From Rhodamnia argentea (Eukaryota > Streptophyta > Magnoliopsida > Myrtales > Myrtaceae), in contig NC_063151.1 in the NCBI RefSeq assembly GCF_020921035.1, positions 30,882,934 through 30,946,933 on the forward strand: a DNA stretch of 64,000 bases, written 5' to 3'. Each line of letters begins with the position of its first letter. The stretch's first letter is position 1. The notes beneath the pieces were generated by a model, which saw only the letters and a program-made list of their open reading frames with translations, was not told the origin of the DNA and did not search any database. The translations under genes and the position numbers were made by a program. This document shows positions 1 through 12,200 of this stretch, in pieces.

Positions 1-1500
1 AGAGAAAGATATACAGGAAACACGGGGCAATGATCCGAGGGGTCGGGAGCTTCCTTCTTTTGTCCTTCATGGATGGGAAATACACATGACATTACGGTCA
101 AATTAAATATTTTTAATGGGGTTTGGTTTATTGGGGGAGTGATATCGCCTCGGCCGGTTCAGCTGCCATTTAATCGTGAGAGTGTCGCATCTTTCAGTTG
201 CCAACAGAGAGCAGCTGTTATATAGCTGTGAAAAAGAAGAGGAGGGAGCAGGGGAAGGGACAGGGAGATTCCTGGGTGGGCTATGAGGGGAGTGCAACCT
301 TTAATTATCGTCGGCATCAGACTTGAGCGCAGAAGCAGCAGCAAAAACAGCAGCTTCTTTTTGAGGGCTCTCTCTCTCTCTCTCTGTGGGAAGCTTTTTT
401 GTCTGTTCCGGTTCTCTTCTCTTCCCTTTCCCTTCCCTTCCCTCCCCTTTGAAAACCCATGGAGCTTTGATTACCAAAAGCTCCTCAGCCCCCTCTTATC
501 TCTCTCTCTCAGAACAACATTAGCAGCCAAATTTCTATTGCCCTTCTCATGGAAGGGTACGAGGGGTGGAATTGAAAAGTGAAGGAAAAGAAGAGCGGGT
601 CGCTGTCCCAAAGACCTGGTTGGATCCTTAAGCGGTAACTCATGCATGCTTTTTGTCCTATGCCGGGAATTCATGCCTCCCCTCCCTTCAAGGGTTCCCC
701 CCACTTAAACAGACTTCGCTTACTAAAACAAGCCACCTGAATATAATAATGATGATGATGATAATGTGGGTTGGGAGGTAAGAGAAAGATAAGTAAGAAA
801 GAAACAGAGAGAGAGAGAGAGATAGAGAGAGCATAAAGGACAAACTTAGTGCCCAGAACCATAATTTGGGGTTTTTTGCCAAAATCATGCTTAGGTAAAC
901 AGAAACTTGGACAGGAACAATAAAAAGGGCACCGTCACTGTGAGTCTCTGTGACTGTCTCCCTCACCACACCAACCCATCATTCCATTCCCTTCCCCCAC
1001 ATCCTTTCCTGCTTTGCTCTCATATTTCCAAACAAATCAGCAAAAGCCAGAAGAAAAAGGGTAAAGCCAAACCCAAACACCCACCCACCCCAGCTGTCAA
1101 GAATCTCGTACAAGCCTTTTCCCCTTTTCTTCTTTCTTTTCTTTCACTCATTTAGCTCATGCAATAATGACTGGGAAGCACAATTAATTTCAGCAATAGA
1201 AAACAGAGTGCCTTTATAACAGAGTAAGGCCTCAACGATTTAAGCGAGAAGTTATATCCACACTCTGTATTCTGAGCGTCATTGTCATGGTAGTTATATC
1301 TCACCTAATGTGCATTTATTCTCAACCTCATTTAACTCGGAGCAAGCTAAGTCGCAGCTATATAGCTCACGCTGCAAGTCATACAAAATGTTCAGGAATT
1401 AGGCCTGATGAGATGACGACCAGAACTTCAACCATTAACCTAGCCCCCCTTCCAGAAATATGTCAGAAACACAGAACGCTGAGAAAAACAAAATGAAGAA
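1..1500. other. Gene-free flank with GA/CT-rich tracts
   Basis: I see no convincing exon in the left edge of the window. It holds a pyrimidine-rich stretch near 370-510 (CT repeats and CCTTT runs), a short GAT repeat near 746-763 and a GA microsatellite near 808-832. Such tracts are common in plant promoters and 5' leaders, so this may be the regulatory region of a gene lying off the left edge. Open frames here are short, low in complexity and not family-like. The right-hand part probably includes the 3' end of the minus-strand SHMT transcript. Confidence 0.4.
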
Positions 1501-1712
1501 AGATGCTTCCTAATGGTAATCATTCTTTGTGAAGAAATGAACAGGTTCAGACAGCGGTGTTCGATATTTCCACATAGTATAGAGATTAATTTTCTGTAAA
1601 TATACACAGCAGACTAACATAATGCCAAAAATTGGGAAGAGCATTAGAGGGCATACAAGTGGAGGCGAACGGAGAAGTTCCACAACAAATGCCTCCAGCT
1701 GCCTTTTCAGAG

Positions 1713-4700
1713 TCAACTGTCGATTCCTGGCATAGCAAATTGGGAAGCAAATGCCTCAACTCGATTCCGCAGCTCAACAATGTCTTTGTTGTTCTGAAGA
1801 CCCTTGAGGAAATCCCTCTGCGATTTTCCATGTTCCCTCCGCGCACCAATTGCTATTTGAGCCGCCCTCAGGAGAAAATCAGCTACCGTGTCGAAATCAG
1901 ACTCTATACACCCTCTCGATGTCATGGCAGGAGTACCTATATAACAATAGATTTAAGTGTTCGCTTTTGATATCACGGCCACTATGAAGCTGAAATAGCA
2001 ATGAGATCAATTCACAGAGTTAAATCTACTTTCAGTTTTAGTAACATGGACACACTCAGAATTCGGCTTATAAAAGCTCCATCACCATTTACAGTAGGTC
2101 GAAACTTACCAATTCTTGCTCCTCCTAGGGAAATTGCACCATTTTCACCAAATATAGCAGCTTTGTTGACACTAATGCGGCACATCTCACAGACCTTCTC
2201 ATAATTCTTTCCTGAAAGAACAGTTATTTTGGTGAAAAGAAATTTATGGATGCAACTTTTTCCATTCAAAGCAATCTAATTGAAAGAAAAAAGGGGAACG
2301 GGGAAGAAAAAGGAACAAAAAAATCAATAACACGGCTTCAGAAGATAGATGCTCAGTTCCTAGGTTTTATATGTTTAAGGAAACAGATAAACAATATGAG
2401 CAAAAACGTGCATAAGGAACGGACAAGTGATATGAGCAAAAATATCGCATCCTATTCCACATCATCAGAACAAAGTTGCTTTACAAGAATAACTCATTCA
2501 ATCAGATCTTTAGTTGCAGATGCCTACAGAAAGAGCTCAATTAGCACTTCTGTAACACAACAGAGACGTCTTAGCAACACGATTCACCCAATCCATATAC
2601 TGACTACCAAAAACTAAAATTTCTTCAGACTTAAACATGATATGCATGAGCATCCGCCTTTGCATGTACACCACAACCTTAGGATCTGTTTGTTTCGCGA
2701 AAAATGAATGATTTGGAAAACATTTTCTTAAAAATGCTCACTTGCATTGTTTGAAAAAATTAATTAATTGAAAATATTTTTATTATTAACAAACAATTTA
2801 TGTCAAAACATTTTCAAGAATGGTGAAAACATTTTTGTTCATTCATTTTACGTAAGCAATACAAGCAAGCATTTTTAGGAAAATGTTTTCTCAACGGTTC
2901 ATTTCCTGCGAAACAAAGTATTGAGATTTTCCCTGTTAGACAAGCTCAGACACGTCTCTTAAATCTCACTGAATGCCCAGGTGCTACTCGTGCATCAAGC
3001 TAGTTCTTCAAAGGTTAACTCCAAATTAACATAAAAAAGATGCCAAACAAACAAGTGAAATTGGCTCACTGAACAACCACCACTTATCATTAGATTTGCA
3101 TGAACTTAGTAAGATGAAATTGTTTTCCTTGTCACGACAACTGCATATATCTCTTAAATCTCGCTGAGTGCACAAATGCTATTCGTGAATCACACACTAC
3201 TTCTTTCATGCAAGGTTACACAATTCAAATGTTACATCAAAAGGATTCCAAAAATCAAGTGAAATCGACTAACTGAAAGCAAGTGTGCTACCGATCAGAT
3301 TTGCATGGCTAAACTAAGATGCCAAGATAATAACATCCCAAAAGTCACTGTTCATCTCAACAGGCATTTGAACCAGAACTGTTTTGGCTTTATAGAGCGC
3401 TCATACAGCTCAACTCAAGTAAGATCTCCAAGACTCCAAGAGATCTTATCTACATCCAGTTCTTACTGATGCCATAAACATATTTCTGAATACCAGTTTC
3501 TTCCGGTCTGTAACCAAGAAACTTTCATAAAAGATTTCCTTTCTGCTGTCTTAAATGTTCTTATGATTTTTTGGTCAGCCAAAGCTTCTATTTCAGAAGT
3601 ATGTCAATAACGTTGCACTAGTCTAGCTTCACATCCCAATAATCATTTCAGACATGGAATAATCTAGCAAGTGCACATAAAATTATTGGCTCCTGATTTT
3701 ACAGTATTAACCTTCTCTGATTATCCTCAGAGAGCCCCGCTGCTCAATCAGGTAACCACTTGTCCCCAAATAATTAAGAGCCACGAGGAGTTCTATTCAA
3801 AGTTTTGTCATGGTAAAATAGCAAAATGCATGGCTAGTAAATCTGTGGTTTATATGAAAAGCAGAGAACTCCAACACTCAAAACAGCATTTATTTGCTTC
3901 CATCACAGAAACAAGCCCTTGTTAATCTGCATTACATAAGCATTCAACGCTAGAAGAGTTAGGCTCTGAAAGATTGCTCCACATAGAAATGGCGATGCGA
4001 ATTCTATGATTAACTATCCGTTAGAGCTATCAAAAAGCTGAAGTAAATTAGATAGAACATTAGCGAGCAGCAATCGCCAACATGAAGACCTTGAAAAAAA
4101 AAAAATTCAAAGGGGGTTTCACCATCTCAGAGAATACCTACTTGAGAGCTTCATCCATAGTAAAGCTAGTAATATATCCTAAAAAATGACTTACACATTC
4201 AGCAAAGAACTCTTCGGTTTCTCCTACAATGCATCTCATGATAAAAACGGCAGAAAAGCAACTCAATTAAAGAAGCACACGTCACAAGGGAAAAAAAATC
4301 AAATTAATAAACATTTCAATGACATTCCAGGATGTTCAGCAAAGTGCTAGCTCAAAAATAAGTATTCCTCCACTGATAGAGTTACTATATATGATGTTGC
4401 ATGCATTCACACAGAGAGTGACAGCTTGAAATTCATTGCGTGCAAGGGGATGACAGGACAATAAACCTTGTAAAATATGGCAAAATTAACACCTCTACCT
4501 GATAGGCCAAGAGGAGTCAGGTCCCAGACCAACAAATGATTGTCCGTGCCTCCAGTCACCAACCGGCATTTTCTTCTCAACAATGCAGATGCTAAAGCTT
4601 GAGCATTTTTCTTCACCTGCTGGATATATGCTCTGTACTCGAGGCTAGCCACTTGTTTTAAGGCTATGGCAAGAGCAGCAATGTGATTGTTATGAGGGCC

Positions 4701-6597
4701 TCCTTGCGTTGTCGGATAAACAGAGAAGTTTATTCTTTCCTCGAAGTCATAATTGGCGGTATCATGACCATGACTAGACGACAAGCCTTGTTTCCTTAAC
4801 TTTACACCTTTCCTGTAAAAGATTATACCTCCTCTAGGACCTCTGAGACTTTTGTGAGTTGTCGAGGTGACAATATCACAATAATCAAACGGACTTGCAC
4901 ATTCCTGCAAATGACAATGACCATCATGAGGATCAGAAAATGGAGATTTAAAAGTTGGAAAATGTTACATTATTCAAAACATAAGGCGTTGTATGCGGAG
5001 GCATATTAAGAATCACGGAAATTTCAGTAACGGTTATAGTATGGACAATAGTGCCATAAAAGAGTCCATCCAACCACTACGAACAGAAGATTCCAAATAA
5101 ATAAAAAGCAGCACCATCTCCAAGTACCTCCATTAAAAGATAAAGCTTGTCTTATTCAAATTTCGTCGATTATAGAACAATTAAAACAGACCCTGGACTT
5201 GAGGGGTTGTGACTTGCAACCACGGATACATGGCAATGGTGCTACACGAATAGTTGTCGAACTTCACGTGCCTGTCCACGCGCATACACGCAAACAAGCG
5301 GCTATATGAATGCACTTGAACTCGAATTATGGGCGTATATCATTAGCAAACACCTAAAATTAAGGCATAAGAAAAAAATTACATCATAAAACAAGCATGT
5401 AGAGTGATAGTGTTAGTTATGCTCACAATCCAACCAATCCCTCATAAATTACTTCAGACAACACGATAAAACGATGATACCAAAGACAGAAAGAAATCAC
5501 GGGTTACATCTAGGAGAAGTTACATCCGCTATCTTCGACTCCAAGAAAAAGATCTCATAAAGATGGTTGGGGGGTTTTGGGGTTGGGGGGGTTCTAACCT
5601 TTGCTGCCACGAGACCACTGATGTGCGCCATATCACACATGAGAACAGACCCACACTTATCTGCTACTTGCCTAAACCTTGCGTAATCCCACTCTCGAGG
5701 GTACGCACTCCCACCACAAATCAGTATCTTTGGTCTGTAATCGAGAGCCTTCTCCTCTAGCTTATCATAATCCACATACCCCGTCTGTGGATTGACCTTG
5801 TAAGGAAAAGTCTCAAAGAATATGGAAGCAGCAGAAACCTTTTTCCCGCTCGGCGCATAATAACCGTGGCTCAGGTGACCACCGGAAGGCGAGTCCAAAC
5901 CCATTATCCGATCCCCCGGAAGCAAAAGACCGGTGTAGACCGCAAAGTTGGCGGAGGTACACGAATAAGGCTGCACATTCACACCCCATTTATCCGAATC
6001 TAAATGGAACGCCTCCAATGCACGCTTGTAGCAGAGGAACTCGATTTGATCAATATGCTCATTGCCCGTGTAATTTCTAGATCCGGGCATCCCCTCCGAA
6101 TACTTGTTCGTCAAATGACTGCCTAGAGCTTCCATTACCGCCTTACACACGAAATTCTCGGAAGCAATCAGTTCGATACCTTTACACTGCCTCTGCTTTT
6201 CCTTCTCCATGATGTCGTGAATTTCCGGGTCGGCCACGGACAGAGCCTGGTTCCCCCACGCCTTGACGGCGGCTCGCCGGGCCTCGACCCCCTGTTCGAC
6301 CGCAATCCGCTTGGCTCCGTTCGAATTCGGCAACAATTGCCCGTCCCTCTGCCGTTTCAAGCACATCGAGTGCCCCAGAATCCTAAACTCCTCCTCCTCG
6401 CTCGATTCCTCCTCATCGCTCTCCCTGGACCGGTCATTCTTCGGCTCGAGCAACTGCAGCGGGATCGAGCTCGACGAGCTGCGATGGCTCGCGCCAAGCT
6501 GTCCAGAAATAGCATCGCCAGGGTTCAAAGGAGCCGGCGTCGACGAGCGAGAGCGGAACGCCAGGGAGAGACCGGACTGACAATCAGAGAAATCCAT
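1713..6597 (-). CDS. SHM7: Serine hydroxymethyltransferase, SHM6/SHM7 type
   Basis: Coding exons on the minus strand, in transcript order, are 6597-5599, 4904-4499, 2211-2110 and 1936-1713. All junctions are GT-AG and the frame is open, giving 576 aa. The enzyme uses pyridoxal phosphate to interconvert serine plus tetrahydrofolate with glycine plus methylene-tetrahydrofolate. Seen: SHMT signatures [22 protein letters not shown] and [12 protein letters not shown] in exon 1. The PLP-lysine motif [14 protein letters not shown] is in exon 2, with Lys about 351. GLSG continues across the junction into KNYEKVCEM, then [14 protein letters not shown]. An N-terminal extension of about 130 aa, serine- and acid-rich with a basic CLKRQRDG patch, is absent from the roughly 470-aa cytosolic enzymes. 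It is typical of the SHM6/7 branch, of which Arabidopsis SHM7 (MSA1) is reported as nuclear and linked to S-adenosylmethionine supply. Whether this copy is the SHM6 or SHM7 orthologue cannot be told here. The 2.3-kb second intron carries repeats. Confidence 0.95.
2686..2930. repeat. MITE-like inverted-repeat element in SHMT intron
   Basis: The left edge (tgtttgtttcgcgaaaaatg) and the right edge read in reverse complement (tactttgtttcgcaggaaatg) match over roughly 65 bp with some mismatches. Both continue through an 'aaaacattttc.taaaaatgct' core. About 245 bp with no coding potential lies between the SHMT exons at 2211 and 4499. This fits a short non-autonomous DNA transposon. I could not fix a target-site duplication, so the superfamily is open. 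Confidence 0.6.
2950..3330. repeat. Degenerate two-copy tandem duplication, period about 195 bp
   Basis: The string 'tctcttaaatctc' occurs at 2955 and again at 3150. Similar sequence follows each copy: '.ctgaatgcccaggtgctactcgtg' against '.ctgagtgcacaaatgctattcgtg', then 'caagtgaaat.g.ct.actga' and 'agatttgcatg'. The copies have diverged by point changes and small indels. It lies in the long SHMT intron next to the MITE-like element. Confidence 0.6.
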
Positions 6598-7529
6598 GCA
6601 AACGAATCCACAAGGAATCGCAAGGGCTTTCGGTCTTCCACGACGACGACGATCAGGGACAGGAAACTGGGGAAGAGTTGGCGAGACGCTTTACGGGTAG
6701 GTGTAGCAACAACAGAAACATCGACAACAATTCCTGAAGAAGGCACAGCGGAAAAAGCGAAGCCTTGGCTGGTGATTCGATGAGCTCGCAGCTGATGCTT
6801 CCATGTAAAAAATTTGGGATTTTTTCTTCAGAAATCCCCTACCAAAATTGGGAATGAACGATGAGACGGGGTGCTTGCGAGAACGATAGATACGTGTTTT
6901 GACGGAGACTGGCTGATGAAGGGAGGGGATGAACGCAGACGCGATTGCGGGCGATGCGGGGGAACGGGGGGAAGCACAGAGCGCGTGAGGGGCGAAGGGG
7001 ATGACCGGCTATAGGCAGTAGCGTGGGGGGTGGTCCCCAGTGGTAGGACACGTGGCGGGAGCGCGTTGGCGGTCGGACACTTGGGGGAGAAGCTTCGGAC
7101 AATGTCGACACGAAGAGCGTCTAGGTACACGCGTTTACCTCAAAAAGGACGGCAATCGTTGAACAACGACTTAGGAACGGGCTTTTCCCCCGGAGGGTCA
7201 TAATTGTCTTTTTAATCCGGGATCACATGTTTAAGACGGATCGTGTAGTTATAGTTTAAACCCCTACATTGTATAACAGAAGCGAGATTTTGATTCTGCC
7301 TACAATGTTCTTCAATGAAGTTGTAGGTTTTTTTTTGGTTTTGTGGATCTTGAGATATAGAGTTGGATTGGGCATGGGAAGTTGCAATTTTATGTTGGAT
7401 TTACTGCTTTTGCTTTTACCCCAATTGCGAGTTTCTATCATTGGTTACTTTTATTGTGGCCGCCGTTTTCATGATCTTTAACATCATTACTATCTCCATC
7501 ACCATTTTTGCTGTTTCGCCAACGTAACA

Positions 7530-8545
7530 CGGCTATAAACGATAAATCATGTTATTTGTCGCGACTTTAGCAACGATTACGCAATAATCGGGATTGACAA
7601 ACTGCGCGGTCATGTAATTCGTCGTGATCTCGATTTTTTTGCATGTATGCTTATTTTCACTAAATTTTCTATTGTGATTGCTGGATTGCGATCAACTTTC
7701 GTAATGATTATGCAATGATTAGGATCGGCGAATCCGATTATCACGTCATTTGTCGCGACTTTAGTAACGGCTACGCAATAATCGGGATCGACAAATCTGG
7801 CAATCATGTAATTCGTCGTGATCCCGATTTTGCTGCATGTATGCTTATTTTCGCTAAATTTTCTGTTGTGATTGCGTGACTACGATCAACTTTCGTAACG
7901 GTTATGCAATGATCGGGATCGGCGAATCCGATTATCATGTCATTTGTCGTGGCTTTAGTAATGGCATTGGGGAATTCGGCAATCATGTCATTTTGTCACG
8001 ATCCCGATTTTGCTGCAAGTCTACTTATTTTCACTAAATTTTCTCTCGTGATTGCGTCAACACAATCACGTCATTTGTCGCGACTTTAGTAACGACTATG
8101 CAATAATCGGGATTGGAGAATTCGACAATCATGTCATTTTGTTGCGATCCCGATTTTCTTGCACATCTGCTTATTTTCGCTACATTTTCTACCGTGATTA
8201 TGTTAATACGATCACGTCATTTGTTGCAACTTCATGAACGCCTATGTATTAATTATGATCGGCGAATCGGGCGATCATGTTATTTGTCATGGTCCTAATT
8301 TTGCTGCACATGTGCTTATTTTGGTTAAATATTCCATCTTAATTGTGTCGATACGATTATATCTTTTATCGCGACTTTAATAATAACTATGCAATAATCA
8401 TGATTGGCGAATCTGGCATTCACGTCTTTTGTCGCGATCCTGATTTTGCTGCACACCTGTGTATTTTCGCTAAATTTCTGTCGTGATTATGTCATTGCAA
8501 TGATGTCATTTATCGCAACTTTAGTGATGGGCTGTGCAATTTGAT
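7530..8545. repeat. Seven-unit degenerate tandem array in divergent promoter interval
   Basis: A core 'tttgtcgcgactttag' recurs at 7555, 7749, 7943 (variant), 8074, 8220 (diverged), 8365 and 8509. Spacing is 194, 194, 131, 146, 145 and 144 bp. Each unit continues with 'taacg.ctatgcaataatcggg', 'cgatcccgattttgctgca' and 'gcttattttcgctaaattttct'. The first two intervals contain an extra block of about 50 bp (near 7689-7740 and 7883-7934) that itself echoes the 'atgcaat.atcgggatcgg' part. The array is rich in CG and GATC. It has no long reading frame and fills the space between the divergent SHMT and small membrane-protein genes. Confidence 0.8.
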
Positions 8546-8826
8546 GTGAAATACTGAAATGTGGAATCCTCGGCTAGAGATGATCTCGCTAAACAAAACA
8601 AACTAGAGATGATCTTGCAAGGTGGAGTACACGTCACGGAAACCTCAAAATTCGAGCCCAAGATGCCGGTTCTTAGTCCGGTCCGGTCCGATTCACAAGC
8701 CGAACCGAATGCCCCGGAGAGCCTTCATGTCAGACCCGGTCTGCCACTTCTTCCCGTAAGCAAAGCTGAAAGGCAGAGTCTCAACGTTTCCAAATCTTCC
8801 TGCTTGAGATTGCTTCGTTATTGTCC

Positions 8827-9299
8827 ATGGAAGAACCGCCATCTTCTTCTTCGACGACCGCACTGCATCCTCTTTCTTACTGGGATTGCCTCCACCTGTT
8901 TATTCTCCGTCCGTTTCTCGCCATCTCCTTCGTCTTCTGCTTCATTCTTCTCGGTATTTCAATTACTCCCCCTTCTGAACTCAATCGTGATTTCTGCGAA
9001 GTCCTTCGATTTATTTTTCTTCTTCTGTGTCGTTAACATCGTGTGAGCTTTTGATGTACTTTTTCTATGCATTCGCGATGATTCTTTGAATTGTGTTGTT
9101 CTGGTGAGGTGGATTTTTTTTTATGTGGGTCTTCGATTCTGTAGGTTGGGTTTTGGCTTGGAAGCTAGTTCTGGTTCATGTTCCTCTGGTTCAGGAGATC
9201 TTCGGCCTCCGGAAGAAGACCGTCAATCCGAAGCCTCCGACTCGCCATCGGTTTTCCAAGTTCTACAGTAGCATGAATCGTGATCCCCAACACTCTTGA
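8827..9299 (+). CDS. Small single-pass membrane protein, unknown function
   Basis: Two exons, 8827-8953 and 9145-9299, join with GT-AG borders into a 93-aa frame. The ATG at 8827 is followed by MEEPPSSSS. Seen: a Ser-rich N-terminus, then a hydrophobic stretch of about 30 residues (roughly 22-55, with FLAISFVFCFILLGW and then VLAWKLVLVHVP). A basic proline-rich tail follows (RKKTVNPKPPTRHRFSKFY) ending in SSMNRDPQHS. This looks like a tail-type or single-pass membrane microprotein with its basic side in the cytosol. I do not recognise a named family. The good splice sites, the sensible topology and the stop just after the basic tail argue that it is real. It is transcribed away from the SHMT gene. 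Confidence 0.72.
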
Positions 9300-12200
9300 C
9301 TCTAAAGAGCCGATTTGAGATCGTTCATCCAGGTTAGGCATTGCAACCTCTAATGGCGAACCTTAAGATGGTAATTTTGCATCTGTTGGGGCTGTCTGAC
9401 TCCAAATGGATTGTGATGTGTTTTGGTTTATCTTTTTGGTATACTTGAAGACTTTGGTGCTTCAATTAGCTGATTTACAAGGAAATTTTCAAAGGTTCGA
9501 CCTTTTGTGAAATAATGTATAGCTTGTCTCTGATGCAAGATATCCATGACAAGTGGATTATCTAGGAAGTATAGACACCGTTGACGCGGATAGTAAGTTT
9601 GGATTGGACTTGTGCTAAGGATCCTTGTGAGTATCTTCGAGTCAAAGTCAATCCGTTGATCTTCCAGTGAATTAAGCTAGTATGGTAGTACAGCATTGCA
9701 TGATGAGAGGCTAGGGACCAGACTCTTCTTCTGTAGTTTGTACGAAGCAAAAGCTTTTGCTAATTCGGAACTTGTGTGAGGGCTGCTTATCTGTCTTGTT
9801 TATGCTTTTGTCAAGGACTCTTGAGAGTTTCCTGCCCTAGTCAATCGGTTCAATCAAAGATTTTACATGTATGTGACACGTGCCGAGGTTTTCGAGGCAC
9901 TTGGCAAACTAGGGTTTCCTAAGGTTGTCTAGGGCTCTCTAGGATATTCTCAAGAGCGGGTGATAGTGTGATTGTCCCTCTCTCTAGAAGCTTCCTATTT
10001 ATTGTCGGTGGTTAGGTGGATGGGAGATGCGATCTTAGCCATTGGATCGAATATAGATCAACGGTTGTAATCTGAGACCTTCTACTATATAAAGAGTTAT
10101 TCTCATTTTCATTTGATCATCACGAGAAAGAATACAAAATCATTCTTCCCAGAGTTTCTGTCTAGAACTTCCGATACAAAGGCTAAGAGCTTAGGCACTC
10201 CAACGATACAAAGGAAGCCTAAGTCCTCACATCTCCACACGTAACATATGCATACACGTGACATATGCATCGTTTTGGTTGAAGATTATGAAGCTGTTTA
10301 ATTTGTTTTAAGCAAATGGCTTTTTTAGGGTCGTAATCTTTAATGAGGTTCAGAGGTGACAGTTTCATCGACGGGATTGGGACTGACTGTCTTGTTACTG
10401 CAAAGACATGATTTTGTCAAGGGGAAAGATGACAGACTTTATTCGATAATCAGATTATGTTCTGCCCGACTTGATGGTTTACGTAGCCTGCTGCGATACT
10501 AGAGGCCTTATAATTAACATTTTGTTGGAACATAATGTGATTTGTGAAGGACATACCATTTCTTCTGCTTGATATATCTTAAAATTACTGAAAGGTTCAC
10601 AGTTCTTGACATGTCAGAGGACCTGCTCCCTTACTCAGCAAAATTCATTCAATATTCATGGCATCAAAAGCAAAACAGTTTCTACTGAAATATAGTAAGA
10701 AAACGAAAGGACAAAAGATCAAGATTTCAAAGTAAGGCAGCAGAAGCCAGCAGCTTTGTACGTAAGGGTTTCTGCTAAAAAAAACTGGAAAACTTTGTTT
10801 GCATCACTCTTTCTTCTTCTCCTTCTGGCTTTTTTCCTCCTGGACAACCTAAATTTCTCCTCTACATCCACATTAACCAAACCTGGTTACTGGATCAAGA
10901 AAATCGTCTTTCTTGCTCCTCATTAACCATCTGAGATCTTATGTCTTCATTTCTTTTTAATCACCTAGCCAAGAAATGAAAGACTGAAAAGTTGCTTTGC
11001 ATCACTTTATCTACCTCAAACATGCAAAGTTTGCCCCTTATGAAAACAACTTACAACTCTTATCTGTTACCATATTTCACAAATGAGATGAGTACATGTA
11101 TAAAGCTGAGATACCAACACGACACTTGACTTGTGTTAAGTCAAGATCACCGCTGCATGGTCTATTTAACTTGCTGAAGAGATGGCTTAAGGTGCATGCC
11201 ATATATCTAATGCTCAAGTGTGAACACGTCTTACATTTATCAAACAACTTGCCATTGGTGGCAATACAAGATGGTGCTATGCCATAGGAAAGCCTAAATT
11301 TTTTTTTCTTCTCTATAAGATGGACATATAGTAATGCTGGCGTCCTCAAGATCTTTTGACAAATTTCCGCGTCATGCTTTCTGTGAGGGCTATTTTCTCC
11401 TTCTATCCCTCATTGCAAGTTTTAGCGCATGTAACTATGGACTATTACAGATCTTCTGGTTGTTTATCATGAACTTGAATAGCTTTCGGATAACGTTCAG
11501 AGAATGATGTAAGTGTTTTGATGTAAATTGTTCCTTCTCGTTGGCTGTGAGAGCTTCACTTGAAGATATTATTGCCAAACGTCAGAATCAGACTGTTGTT
11601 GATAACATTTTAGTTCCTCCATGCCATGTGAATGCTGGATTTTTCCATGATTGGTTGCGTTCGTATAGAAAGTTCCCATCCGCTCTAGCTGCTACGGTAT
11701 CTGTTAAATTTTTCTGCTCAAGAAGACGCTGAAGACAAAGTGCCTAGTTTTGCATATTCATTCTGCACATACCAACTGTTGGGTATTCTTTGTTACAGAT
11801 AGATCGAGCAACTCTTGGATGAGGGGGGCAATCGAGCTTGTAAGGTCTCACTATGTTTGACAAGCATGAGGAACCTCAGAAGTGTGTGCTGGAGACATGC
11901 TGATATTCCACACCCAATCTTTAATGGTGTCAATATGTCCGGAAGGTCGAAGATCATCCAGTTCGAAGATTAGTAGTCTTGATACATTAGAGGTGTAACC
12001 ATTCATTCTGTGCGTATTCAGCTCCATCTCGTCAGTGTTTTTACTCATTTAGTGCGTATCCTGTTCCATCTCTTATCCAGTCCAAATTACACGGAGTTTA
12101 TGTGCGAGCAGTATGGCCAGCGTTTTTAAGCAGTAGGCATGTTGAATGAACAAATTTTTCAGCTTCGACGCCATAGCTAGTACCTGGTGCTTGTCTTGCT

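Noticed and set aside
283..582. 99-codon plus-strand frame near the left edge
   Set aside because: It is built from CT-rich low-complexity DNA giving runs of Ser, Leu and Phe, with no support from splice sites or family.
11541..11700. Exon-like frame of about 50 codons with a possible donor after it
   Set aside because: The translation looks protein-like, but I recognised no family and found no partner exons, start or terminal exon nearby. It may be a gene fragment, and I cannot support a gene.
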